Shown here one piece after another: positions 35,426 through 43,948 of a stretch of DNA of 47,688 nucleotides. The stretch's first letter is position 1; each line of letters starts with the position of its first letter. The notes beneath the pieces are model-generated. The model worked only from the letters and a program-made list of their open reading frames with translations. It was not told the DNA's origin and made no database searches. Source of the stretch: an uncultured Bacteroidales bacterium (GTDB lineage Bacteria; Bacteroidota; Bacteroidia; Bacteroidales; UBA11471). A program made the position numbers and the translations under genes. Location of the stretch: positions 1 to 47,688 of the forward strand of contig CALUZW010000018.1 of assembly GCA_944325415.1 (NCBI GenBank), given 5' to 3'.

Positions 35426-36711
35426 AAACTGCTCCGTTCTCTCGTTCGCCCTGGACCTGGGTGCCCACGCTCTATTTTGCCGAAGGTATTCCCTATGTGG
35501 CCGTCATGTCGATAGCCGTGATTATGTACGACCGCCTCTCCATCTCGCACACCGACATAGCCTTCTACACGGCATGGCTCTACCTGCCGTGGGTCATCAA
35601 GCCCTTGTGGAGCCCGTTTGTCGACATCTTGCGCACCCGCCGCTGGTGGATAGTCGCCATGCAGTTTCTGGTAGGTGCGGCCATGGCGGGTGTGGCACTC
35701 ACGCTGCCGGCCCCCTTTTTCTTCCGTGCCACGCTGGCCTTTTTCTGGCTGATGGCGTTCAGCTCGTCGACACATGATATTGCCGCCGACGGTTTCTATA
35801 TGCTGGCGCTTGACACCCATCAGCAGTCGTTTTTTGTAGGCATACGCAGCACCTTCTACCGCATAGCCATGATAGCCGGACAGGGATTGCTGGTGATGTT
35901 GGCCGGGTGGCTCGAACTCTTTACCCGTGTCGAGGTGGCCTGGTCGCTTACCTTCGGCATCATGGCCCTGCTTTTCTTTGTCTTTGCCCTGTACCATCTC
36001 GTTTTGCTGCCCCGTCCGTCGGGCGACAGAGCTTCGGTGGGTCGGGCTGCCGACATCGGGCGGGGGTTGTGCGAGACGTTCCGCTCCTTCTTTGCCAAGC
36101 CGGGCATCGGCGTAGCCTTGCTCTTTCTGCTCACCTACCGTCTGGCCGAAGCTCAGCTGGTAAAGATGTCGTCGCTCTTCCTTCTCGATGAGCGGGTCGA
36201 TGGCGGTTTGGCGCTGACGACCGGGCAGGTGGGCTTTGTCTACGGCACGGTGGGAGTGGTGGCGCTCACCCTTGGCGGGCTTGTCGGGGGGTGGGCTGTC
36301 GCCCGTTACGGCCTGCGTCGCTGCCTGTGGTCCATGGCGCTGCTGCTCACGTTGCCCAATCTGGTCTATGTCTATCTCTCGTTGGTGCAGCCCTCTTCGC
36401 TGGCGGTTGTCAATGTCTGCGTGGCCGTCGAGCAGCTGGGCTACGGATTCGGATTCACCGCCTATATGCTCTACATGATTATCTTCTCCGAAGGGCGGCA
36501 CGCCACGGCTCACTATGCCCTGTGTACGGCATTCATGGCTTTGGGCATGATGTTGCCCGGCATGGGCGCCGGCTGGATAGCCGACCGCATAGGCTATACA
36601 CTCTTTTTCGTGTGGGTGATGGTGTGTACGTTGCCGGTTTTTGTTTTGCTGCCTTTCCTGAAAATCCCCTCCGATTTCGGACTGAAAAGAGCCGCCTCTT
36701 CTCGGTCGTAG
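35422..36711 (+). CDS. ampG: AmpG-type muropeptide permease (MFS)
   Basis: A 429-residue major facilitator with about 12 membrane segments. AmpG-like features are TLYFAEGIPYVAVM near the start, AWLYLPWVIKPLWSPFVD and SSSTHDIAADGFYMLAL. AmpG brings anhydro-muropeptides into the cytoplasm for recycling, which fits the cluster. I use the ATG at 35422, which overlaps the previous stop as ATGA; the ATG at 35416 is also possible. It is the last gene of the run, and the next gene has a separate upstream region. Confidence 0.85.
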   Translation: MKTAPFSRSPWTWVPTLYFAEGIPYVAVMSIAVIMYDRLSISHTDIAFYTAWLYLPWVIKPLWSPFVDILRTRRWWIVAMQFLVGAAMAGVALTLPAPFFFRATLAFFWLMAFSSSTHDIAADGFYMLALDTHQQSFFVGIRSTFYRIAMIAGQGLLVMLAGWLELFTRVEVAWSLTFGIMALLFFVFALYHLVLLPRPSGDRASVGRAADIGRGLCETFRSFFAKPGIGVALLFLLTYRLAEAQLVKMSSLFLLDERVDGGLALTTGQVGFVYGTVGVVALTLGGLVGGWAVARYGLRRCLWSMALLLTLPNLVYVYLSLVQPSSLAVVNVCVAVEQLGYGFGFTAYMLYMIIFSEGRHATAHYALCTAFMALGMMLPGMGAGWIADRIGYTLFFVWVMVCTLPVFVLLPFLKIPSDFGLKRAASSRS

Positions 36712-36822
36712 CAGGGATTGATTTGTAAATGAGAAAAAAATTTTTTTGATTCGAACAATTCAACTCTTTCGGGTGATTATTTATAAACAGAAGAAAGATA
36801 GACGTAACGTGCATGAATATCC

Positions 36823-37326
36823 ATGGAAAAAGATGAAATATCCGATTACCTGGTAAGCAACCGGGCCGAGATGTATCGGTGGGCTTACCGGTTGACCCGG
36901 AATTACGATGACGCACAGGATTTGTTGCAATCGACATTGCTGTGTGCCTTGAAGTCGGTCGGGATGTATACCGAAGAGAATAATATGTCGGGGTGGCTAT
37001 ATACGATAATGAGGAATGTGTTTTTCAACGACACCCGTCATTCGACACGCTGTTGCTGCATGACGAAAGACCAGATCGAAGGCGTAATGCCGTTCGATAC
37101 CGTCGCTTCGGAGAGTTCCGAGGAGACCCTCTTTGCCATCGAAGACATACAGCGGGCGGTCGATATGCTCGACTGTACCTACAAAATACCCATGTCGCTT
37201 TATCTCTCGGGATACAAATATCAGGAAATTGCCGAGAAGATGGGTATTCCTCTGGGTACGGTCAAGAGCCGTATCCATGTAAGCCGGTTGCGGTTGCAGA
37301 AGGAGTTGAAGGATTTCAGAAAGTAA
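36823..37326 (+). CDS. ECF-type RNA polymerase sigma factor
   Basis: A 167-residue sigma-70 family protein with only regions 2 and 4. Region 2 is ISDYLVSNRAEMYRWAYRLTRNYDDAQDLLQ with WLYTIMRNVFFND. Region 4 shows YLSGYKYQEIAEKMGIPLGT and the recognition helix VKSRIHVSRLRLQKEL. There is no linked anti-sigma (FecR-type) or SusC gene next to it: murF follows. It is therefore an orphan ECF, possibly stress- or envelope-related. Its target promoters cannot be read from this window. Confidence 0.92.
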   Translation: MEKDEISDYLVSNRAEMYRWAYRLTRNYDDAQDLLQSTLLCALKSVGMYTEENNMSGWLYTIMRNVFFNDTRHSTRCCCMTKDQIEGVMPFDTVASESSEETLFAIEDIQRAVDMLDCTYKIPMSLYLSGYKYQEIAEKMGIPLGTVKSRIHVSRLRLQKELKDFRK

Positions 37327-37462
37327 GAGCTGCGGTTCTTTCTCTCCGTCGGGAAAAAGTATCTCGGAAAAGGAACACATTTTATAACGAAAAAATAGGT
37401 TTCGCGGCAGACAAATCCGGCAAATAATGATTATTTTCGCCGTCGTAAAATTTCAATTGACG

Positions 37463-38746
37463 ATGGAGATAGAATCCTTATACGCCCGTTTCCGTGCGCA
37501 GAAATCGGTAACGACTGATAGTCGCAACTGTCCTCCCGGTTCCATATTCTTTGCCTTGCGTGGAGCCACGTTCGATGGCAACCGTTTTGCCGCAAAGGCT
37601 TTGGAGGCAGGGTGTTCCTGCGCCGTAGTCGACGATCCGGCCGTGGCCGTCGACGACCGGTATGTGCTGGTCGACGATACCCTGTTGGCTTTGCAGGCCT
37701 TGGCACGCCGACACCGTCGGGAGTGGGGCCGCACGGTCGTGGGCATTACCGGTACCAATGGAAAAACCACCACCAAGGAATTGACGGCAGCCTGCCTGTC
37801 GCGACGTTTCAAGGTGCTTGCCACCGAGGGCAATCTCAACAACGCCATCGGGGTGCCGCTCACCCTTCTGAGACTTGACGATACCCACGAGTTAGCCGTC
37901 GTGGAGATGGGCGCCAGCCACCCCGGCGATATTGCCGAACTGGTGGCGATTGCCGAGCCCGATTACGCCTTGATTACCAATGTGGGCAAGGCCCATTTGC
38001 AGGGATTCGGTTCGTTCGAGGGAGTTGTCGGCACCAAGTGCGAACTTTACGACTTTGTAAAGGCCCATGGCGGAAAGATATTCCTCCACCATGAAGATGA
38101 GGTGCTTGCACCCCGTGCCGCCGGAGCGGTGGCCGCCGAGTATGGTACTACACCCGGTCTGTGGGTGTCGGGTCGCCTTGTCGGCTGTTCGCCCTTTCTC
38201 TCGCTGGCCTTCACCTGTCAAGACACCACCTGCGAGGTCGATACCCGTCTCATAGGCAGCTATAACCTGCCCAATACCCTGGCCGCAGCGGCCGTGGCAG
38301 CCTATTTCGGTGTCGCGCCGGACGAGATAGCGGCGGCGCTTGCCGCTTACGAGCCGCAGAACCGGCGTTCGCAGATGATAAAGACGGCACGCAACACCCT
38401 TATAGTCGATGCCTACAATGCCAATCCGTCGAGCATGGCGGTAGCCCTCGACAATTTCCTTTCGGCCGAACTTCCCCACAAGACACTTATCCTGGGCGAC
38501 ATGGGCGAGCTGGGGGCCGACAGCGAGGCCGAGCATCGCCGCATCGTCGAACGTCTGCGGGGCAATCCCGACATTGAGACGATTTTCGTCGGAGAGGAGT
38601 TTTCCCGTATTGCCGGCGATGCCGTTACCTTTGCCGATACCGAGGCACTGCTCAGCGCTTTACAGGCGAAACCGCTGTCGGGGCGTACCGTTCTCATCAA
38701 GGGCTCCCGTTTTATGAAACTCGAAAGATGTATAGATTATTTATAG
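37463..38746 (+). CDS. murF: UDP-MurNAc-tripeptide--D-Ala-D-Ala ligase MurF
   Basis: A 427-residue Mur ligase that adds D-Ala-D-Ala to the cytoplasmic peptidoglycan precursor. The N-terminal domain includes SVTTDSRNCPPGSIFFALRG, typical of MurF/MurE. The ATP loop is GITGTNGKTTTKEL. Further motifs are EGNLNNAIGVPLTLLRL, EMGASHPGDI and VDAYNANPSSMAVAL. I start it at the ATG at 37463; an in-frame ATG 12 codons upstream overlaps a weak -7 box (37432-37439). Normal length. It follows the peptidoglycan-salvage region but with its own unit. Confidence 0.96.
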   Translation: MEIESLYARFRAQKSVTTDSRNCPPGSIFFALRGATFDGNRFAAKALEAGCSCAVVDDPAVAVDDRYVLVDDTLLALQALARRHRREWGRTVVGITGTNGKTTTKELTAACLSRRFKVLATEGNLNNAIGVPLTLLRLDDTHELAVVEMGASHPGDIAELVAIAEPDYALITNVGKAHLQGFGSFEGVVGTKCELYDFVKAHGGKIFLHHEDEVLAPRAAGAVAAEYGTTPGLWVSGRLVGCSPFLSLAFTCQDTTCEVDTRLIGSYNLPNTLAAAAVAAYFGVAPDEIAAALAAYEPQNRRSQMIKTARNTLIVDAYNANPSSMAVALDNFLSAELPHKTLILGDMGELGADSEAEHRRIVERLRGNPDIETIFVGEEFSRIAGDAVTFADTEALLSALQAKPLSGRTVLIKGSRFMKLERCIDYL

Positions 38747-38773
38747 AGTGTGAACCTCATAAAAAACAATGGT

Positions 38774-39961
38774 ATGACAATGATGTACAATGCCGCCTTT
38801 GCACCCGAAGCACTGGCCCGCAAAGAGAAGATTCAGACCGCCCTGCGCCGCCTCTCGGCCGACGCCCTGTTGCTGGCCGATAATGCCAACCTTTATTATA
38901 CGTCGAGCCGCGTATTCTGTGGATATACCTATATCCCCGCCGAGGGCGATATGCTCTACTTTGTCCGCCGGCCGGTCGGGCTGACGGGCGATAATGTAGT
39001 TTACATACGCAAACCCGAGCAGATTCCCGACGAACTGAAAAACCGTGGACTGGCATTGCCCGCCACCTTGCTTCTCGAAGGCGATTCGCTCCCCTTCAAC
39101 GAGTACAACCGTCTGGCGGCGGCTTTCTCTCCCGCCCGTATTCTCGGCGAGGGAACTGCACTTATCCGTGGCGTGAGAGCCGTGAAGACCCCTTATGAAA
39201 TAGCTCTCATTCGCCAGTCGGCCGCTTCGCACGATACGCTGTATCGTCGTATTCCCAAACTTTATACCGAGGGAATGACCGACCAGGAGTTCTCTATCGA
39301 GATAGAACGTTGCGCTCGCCAGCACGGCTCGTTGGGAATATTCCGTATCTTCGGCCGGAGCATGGAAATCTTCATGGGTAGTGTGCTCTCGGGCGAGAAT
39401 GCCGATACACCCACCCCCTACGATTTTGCCATGGGTGGGGCCGGTCTCGACGACTCTCTGCCCATCGGGTGTAATGGCACGACCATACGTCCGGGACAGA
39501 CGGTAATGGTCGATGTCAACGGAAACTTTACCGGTTATATGACCGACCTCTCCCGTGTCTACTCATTGGGCGAGATTCCCGACTTGGCGCTTCATGCCCA
39601 CGAGGTCTCTCTCGAAATACACCGGGCCGTTATGCTGATGGCCCGTCCCGGCGTTGCTGCGGCCGATCTCTATAACAAAGCACTCGAAATAGCCCGCGAC
39701 CGTCAGGTGGAGGACTATTTCATGGGACATCGCCAGAAAGCGGGTTTCGTAGGCCACGGGGTCGGTATCGAAATAAACGAACAGCCCGTCATCGCACCTC
39801 GTTCACGCGATGTGCTGGAAGTCGGTATGGTCTTTGCACTCGAACCAAAATTTGTTATTCCCGGTGTCGGTCCGGTGGGGGTTGAAAACACCTATCTGGT
39901 TACCGAAGAGGGAGTTGAGAAACTCACCTGCTGCGAAGAGTCCATACTCCCGCTCGAATGA
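38774..39961 (+). CDS. M24 family metallopeptidase (Xaa-Pro type)
   Basis: A 395-residue creatinase/prolidase-fold peptidase. The N-terminal domain is about 1-150. The C-terminal pita-bread domain has the five metal ligands in order: Asp in VMVDVNG, Asp in MTDLSRVYS, His in FVGHGVGIEINEQP, Glu in FALEPKF and Glu in GVENTYLVT. It probably releases N-terminal residues before proline, in the cytoplasm. The ATG at 38774 is preferred over a GTG eight codons earlier. It lies about 30 bp after murF and may be co-transcribed. Confidence 0.92.
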   Translation: MTMMYNAAFAPEALARKEKIQTALRRLSADALLLADNANLYYTSSRVFCGYTYIPAEGDMLYFVRRPVGLTGDNVVYIRKPEQIPDELKNRGLALPATLLLEGDSLPFNEYNRLAAAFSPARILGEGTALIRGVRAVKTPYEIALIRQSAASHDTLYRRIPKLYTEGMTDQEFSIEIERCARQHGSLGIFRIFGRSMEIFMGSVLSGENADTPTPYDFAMGGAGLDDSLPIGCNGTTIRPGQTVMVDVNGNFTGYMTDLSRVYSLGEIPDLALHAHEVSLEIHRAVMLMARPGVAAADLYNKALEIARDRQVEDYFMGHRQKAGFVGHGVGIEINEQPVIAPRSRDVLEVGMVFALEPKFVIPGVGPVGVENTYLVTEEGVEKLTCCEESILPLE

Positions 39962-39989
39962 GAGAATCTCTTGTCCGATAAAACTTGTC

Positions 39990-40020
39990 ATCGCCTCCGA
40001 CATCTTTTGTCGGGGGCGAT
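39990..40020 (+). terminator. Hairpin after M24 peptidase
   Basis: ATCGCCTCCGACA pairs with TGTCGGGGGCGAT (13 bp with one G-U pair). No T run follows, so termination here is uncertain. Confidence 0.5.
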
Positions 40021-40063
40021 TGTGCAATATGTAACAAAGATGAATAAAAAATATCGCAAAGCT

Positions 40064-40094
40064 ATTGCAGAGAAAAAATAAATGCTTATCTTTG
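40064..40094 (+). promoter_or_regulatory. tRNA-Asp promoter
   Basis: ATTG (40064-40067), a 19-nt spacer and TATCTTTG (40087-40094) precede the tRNA by about 50 nt. Confidence 0.7.
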
Positions 40095-40146
40095 CACCGC
40101 AATTCGGCAGAGAGCCGAGTAATAAACAGGAGAAGACCTCCAAAAT

Positions 40147-40223
40147 GGTGCGGTAGTTCAGCTGGTTAGAATACATGCCTGTCACGCATGGGGTCGCGGG
40201 TTCGAGTCCCGTCCGCACCGCCA
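40147..40223 (+). tRNA. tRNA-Asp (GTC)
   Basis: A 77-nt tRNA. The acceptor arms are GGTGCGG (40147-40153) and CCGCACC (40213-40219), with discriminator G and an encoded CCA (40221-40223). The anticodon loop is CTGTCAC with GTC, and the T arm contains GGTTCGAGTCC. All four stems form. It is followed immediately by a terminator. Confidence 0.97.
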
Positions 40224-40224
40224 G

Positions 40225-40255
40225 AAAAGCCTCGATAATCTTCGGGGCTTTTTTA
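40225..40255 (+). terminator. Terminator after tRNA-Asp
   Basis: AAAAGCCTCGA pairs with TCGGGGCTTTT (one G-U pair, 6-nt loop), followed by further T residues. It begins two bases after the CCA end. Confidence 0.88.
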
Positions 40256-40372
40256 TGTATATACTTGAAATGTCTTGCTTTGCGCGACCTGCGACCGGGG
40301 GATATAAGAGTTGCTGTCGCTTGTGCCTGAATCGCAAGTTCGTGTCCTTCCGCGTCGTTTGAAATTTGTTGG

Positions 40373-40406
40373 AAAGTTCCCGGACATTGGTCCCGGAACT
40401 TTTTTA
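40373..40406 (+). terminator. Second terminator after tRNA-Asp
   Basis: AAGTTCC (40373-40379) pairs with GGAACTT (40395-40401) with additional inner GG/CC pairing, followed by a T run. Confidence 0.7.
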
Positions 40407-40435
40407 TGCCCGAGTTTTGAGAACCTGCAAGGTTT

Positions 40436-40479
40436 CATTCCCGGCATGGGTATAAATCCCATGCCGGGAATGTTTTTTT
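40436..40479 (+). terminator. Third, strong terminator after tRNA-Asp
   Basis: CATTCCCGGCATGGG and CCCATGCCGGGAATG form a perfect 15-bp stem with a 7-nt loop and a run of seven T. It is a textbook intrinsic terminator and may belong to a short transcript between 40256 and 40436. Confidence 0.92.
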
Positions 40480-40644
40480 AATCATTGGTTTATAAATAAA
40501 TAGTACGGGTAATGCTCCTGTTGACATCGGTGCCCATTGACAGAATCGGTGAGATGTGATTATTCGTCACAAAAATGAAATAACTGTTACGGATCGGGGT
40601 CGATGAATTAATACTCTTGTCATACCCTTGAAACAGCATGACGA

Positions 40645-40652
40645 TACTTTTG
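40645..40652 (+). promoter_or_regulatory. -7 box of SusC operon
   Basis: TACTTTTG matches the Bacteroidetes -7 box, 21 nt before the SusC start. No good TTTG at the usual -33 distance, which fits regulated expression. Confidence 0.55.
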
Positions 40653-40672
40653 CCGTACCAAAATATAGGATT

Positions 40673-43600
40673 ATGTTGTTTACGTTAAAAAGAAAATTTA
40701 TTTTCCTGTTCAGCTTGGCGGCGATAACAGCCCAAGCACAGACCGTAATCAATGGCAAGGTTGTCGATAGGAACAACGAACCGTTGGTGGGCGTGAATGT
40801 TTCGGTGAAAGGCTCTGCAACGGCGACCATGACCGATGCCGATGGAACATTCACGCTGTCGAGCAAGATTGGCCTTGGAACTGCCGATAAGGTGGTGTTC
40901 AGTCTCTTGGGCTATGATCCCGATACGGTATCTTACAGCCCCCGGAAAACCAATTGGGTTGTCGTGTTGTCCGAGAAAAATGTTGTTCTCGACGATGTCG
41001 TGGTGACGGCATTGGGTATAAAACGCAACGAAGTCGGATTGGGATATTCCACCACGAAACTTGAAGCCGGCGAAATCACACGTTCCATATCGGCCAACTG
41101 GTCGCAGGCATTGGTGGGAAAAGTAGCCGGATTGAACGTCAATACATCTGCGGGTCCGCTGGGTTCCACGCGTATTTCTTTACGGGGAGATGTTTCATTG
41201 AACCAGGGTGGCAACAACGCTTTGATTGTTGTCGATGGTGTCCCGATGAGTGCCCCCATGGTAAATACCGGTAATGCGCAAGCGGCTTCGGGTGAAGGTT
41301 CGATAGACTTTGGCAACGGATTCTCCGACCTGAATCCCGAAGATATCGAGAGCGTGCAAGTGCTCAAAGGTGCCAGTGCTACGGCATTGTACGGTTCCCG
41401 TGCGGCGAACGGCGTGATAATGGTAACGACCAAAAACGGTAGCGAGCAGGACGACAGGCTCGGTGTTTCCTTCTCGTCGAACACGAGTATGGAAAATGTG
41501 ATGATGTGGCCCGATTATCAGTATGAATTCGGGCAGGGGCAGTCGACGAACATCGGCCTCGAAGGTTCGATTTATGAAGGCCAGCATTACTATTCTTATG
41601 GCGATTTTCCCGACGGAACGGTGAGTGGAACGGGCGGGACGAGTAGTGCGTTTGGCCCGCGTCTCGACAGCGGATTGTCATTTTACCAGTATGATCCCGA
41701 AACACAAGCTCGAGGTGAGAGTCCTACGCCTTGGAGGTCTTACGAGAATAACCGCAAGGACCTGTTCCGCGTAGGCTTTACGACGACCAACTCGCTTTCT
41801 TTGTCGGGTAAGAATGACCGCGGTTCGGTGAGGGCTTCGGTAACCCACATGAAGAACAACTGGATTCTTCCCAATACCGGGTTCCAACGCCTCACGGCGA
41901 CGATTTCGGGGCAGCAACAGATTTCACGCCTGCTGAGTATCAATTACCGGACAAGTTACACTTGGCGCAAAAGCGACAATCTCCCCACCGTGGGTTATAG
42001 TGGTAACGCCATATCTTATTTCCTGGCCTTCCAAAACCCCAGTGTCGACTTGGACTGGTATCGCGACATGTGGGTGCGGGGACAGGAGAATGTCACTCAA
42101 CTGCAACCGTTCAGTAAAAACATTCAGAATCCCTATGTGATACTTTACGAGGCTTTGAACCCCACCGAAAAACATGCTACGGTGTCGATGTTGTCGGCAA
42201 ACTTGAAATTGAGCAGCCACTTCGATTTTATGGTGCGTTCGGCTTTGCAACTCGAAAACGATTTGCGCGAACAGCACCGTCCGGTAAGCGACGTGGTTTT
42301 CCCCGATGGATATTTCCGAAAACAGAATGTGTTCAGTTATGAACTCAACAATGATGTCTTGCTGACTTATCACAACAGTTTTTTCAATGGAATCACCCTC
42401 AATGCCGCTGTCGGTGGAAATATGATGGTGTCGAAACTCGACATGCTGTCGAATGCCGCCAACGGCCTGATTACTCCGGGTGTTTACAAATTGGCAAATG
42501 CTGTTTCGGCCATCGAGTATGACCAGCGGCTTCTCAACAAGCAGGTGAACAGCGTCTATTTCACGGCAAACATCTCCTATGCCAACAAAATTTTCTTCGA
42601 TGTGTCGGGACGTAACGACTGGTCGTCGACCCTGCCCAAGAAAAACAATTCATTCTTCTATCCGTCGGTTTCGATGAGTACGTTGATGAATGAGTGGTTT
42701 GAGATGCCCGACGAGATAAATCTCGTGAAGTTGCGCCTCTCCTGGGCACAAGTCGGTAACGATACCGACCCCTACAAGACGTCGCAATATTATGCCACTA
42801 CAAACTTTCCCGGTTCGGTAAAACTCCCCACGACATTGTTCAATACCGATTTCAAACCCGAAATATCGACCAACTATGAGGCCGGTGTCGATTTCAGGGT
42901 ATTCAACAACCGTCTCGGTGTCGATTTTGCGTACTATTATAACCGCACCAAGAACCAAATCATCGATGCGCCGATGGACCCGACGACCGGTTACAGCAAG
43001 GCTACCATAAATTCGGGTACGGTGCAGAACATGGGTTATGAAATTGAAGTGGAGGCTGTCCCTGTCTTGACGAGAGATTTCAGTTGGACGTTACGTTTCA
43101 ACTGGGCGAAAAACAACAATAAGATATTGTCGCTTTCTGAGACGGCCGACGAGAACCAGTTGATACAGAAAATTGCGCAAGCCTCTATCATAGGCCGTGT
43201 GGGCGGTAGTGTGGGCGATATCTGGGGATATAAGTTCAAACGTGCGCCCGACGGGCAAATAATCATTGACGAGACGGGTATACCCGTGTTGACCGATGAG
43301 ATAGAATATGTCGCCAACGCCTATCCTGCATGGAAAGCCGGATTGTATAACGAGTTCAAGTATAAAAATTTCACACTTGGAATTTTGATTGACGGGCAAT
43401 TAGGCGGAAACATATATTCTACCACGGCCCTCCGAATGGGCATCCAAGGCAAGAGCGAAGCCACGTTGAACGGACGGTTGCCCGGTACCCCTCTTTACAT
43501 CGCGGCCGATGACCCCCGCATAGCAGGCTCCGATTTCCATCAGATAGGTGGTATGTATGTAATCGCCCCCGGTGTGGTGGAGAATCCCGATGGCACGTTC

Positions 43601-43930
43601 AGTCCCAATACCAAACCCGTTACCGCGCAGGTATATTATGGACAGTATTATGCCGCTGAGAATGTCGAAAGCAATACCTACGATGCTTCATTTTTGAAAA
43701 TCAGAGAGGTGCGTCTTGAATATGCATTTACGAAACACCAGTTGCGCAAAACCCCGTTCAGCAGCTTGTCCATCGCCTTGTATGGAAGGAACCTCTTCTG
43801 TTTTACCGATTTCCCGGTATTCGACCCCGAAATCGCAGCCTTGAACGGCGGGAACATCGTGCCCGGTATCGAAGCCGGTTCGTTGCCTTCGACCCGCTCC
43901 ATGGGTATCAGTCTGAATGTGAATTTTTAA
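40673..43930 (+). CDS. SusC/RagA-type TonB-linked outer-membrane protein
   Basis: A 1085-residue outer-membrane transporter. The signal peptide is about 1-22 (KRKFIFLFSLAAITAQAQ). A CarboxypepD-regulatory-like domain follows (VINGKVVDRNNEPLVGVNVS). The plug domain has DDVVVTALGIKRNEVGLGYS, RISLRGDVSLNQGGNNALIV and ATALYGSRAANGVIMVTTK. The rest is a 22-strand barrel ending in a C-terminal aromatic (NVNF). It forms a pair with the SusD protein that follows 18 bp later. I use the ATG at 40673 that begins the signal peptide. There is no N-terminal STN domain, so no direct anti-sigma signalling is expected. Confidence 0.95.
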   Translation: MLFTLKRKFIFLFSLAAITAQAQTVINGKVVDRNNEPLVGVNVSVKGSATATMTDADGTFTLSSKIGLGTADKVVFSLLGYDPDTVSYSPRKTNWVVVLSEKNVVLDDVVVTALGIKRNEVGLGYSTTKLEAGEITRSISANWSQALVGKVAGLNVNTSAGPLGSTRISLRGDVSLNQGGNNALIVVDGVPMSAPMVNTGNAQAASGEGSIDFGNGFSDLNPEDIESVQVLKGASATALYGSRAANGVIMVTTKNGSEQDDRLGVSFSSNTSMENVMMWPDYQYEFGQGQSTNIGLEGSIYEGQHYYSYGDFPDGTVSGTGGTSSAFGPRLDSGLSFYQYDPETQARGESPTPWRSYENNRKDLFRVGFTTTNSLSLSGKNDRGSVRASVTHMKNNWILPNTGFQRLTATISGQQQISRLLSINYRTSYTWRKSDNLPTVGYSGNAISYFLAFQNPSVDLDWYRDMWVRGQENVTQLQPFSKNIQNPYVILYEALNPTEKHATVSMLSANLKLSSHFDFMVRSALQLENDLREQHRPVSDVVFPDGYFRKQNVFSYELNNDVLLTYHNSFFNGITLNAAVGGNMMVSKLDMLSNAANGLITPGVYKLANAVSAIEYDQRLLNKQVNSVYFTANISYANKIFFDVSGRNDWSSTLPKKNNSFFYPSVSMSTLMNEWFEMPDEINLVKLRLSWAQVGNDTDPYKTSQYYATTNFPGSVKLPTTLFNTDFKPEISTNYEAGVDFRVFNNRLGVDFAYYYNRTKNQIIDAPMDPTTGYSKATINSGTVQNMGYEIEVEAVPVLTRDFSWTLRFNWAKNNNKILSLSETADENQLIQKIAQASIIGRVGGSVGDIWGYKFKRAPDGQIIIDETGIPVLTDEIEYVANAYPAWKAGLYNEFKYKNFTLGILIDGQLGGNIYSTTALRMGIQGKSEATLNGRLPGTPLYIAADDPRIAGSDFHQIGGMYVIAPGVVENPDGTFSPNTKPVTAQVYYGQYYAAENVESNTYDASFLKIREVRLEYAFTKHQLRKTPFSSLSIALYGRNLFCFTDFPVFDPEIAALNGGNIVPGIEAGSLPSTRSMGISLNVNF

Positions 43931-43948
43931 TTGATAAAAATCATCTAC

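Larger units (their letters stand above)
40256..40672. other. Gene-poor interval between tRNA-Asp and SusC gene
   Basis: No convincing gene. It contains two more terminator hairpins (40373-40406 and 40436-40479) after the first one. The 110 nt before them (about 40256-40370) hold no promoter or RNA that I can identify. The final 190 nt form the SusC upstream region with the -7 box at 40645-40652. Small open frames here have no supporting features. Confidence 0.6.

Noticed and set aside
36720..36767. GATTTGTAAAT upstream of the ECF sigma gene as a sixth copy of the phage-module element
   Set aside because: It lacks one base of the element, and no nAnnTTTG box lies 34 nt beyond the TTTG.
40147..40223. 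Phage attachment site in tRNA-Asp
   Set aside because: No integrase is nearby and I saw no second copy of the tRNA 3' end in the window. The phage-like genes are about 27 kb away.
40253..40462. Small minus-strand frame after tRNA-Asp
   Set aside because: It runs through two terminator hairpins and has no family resemblance.
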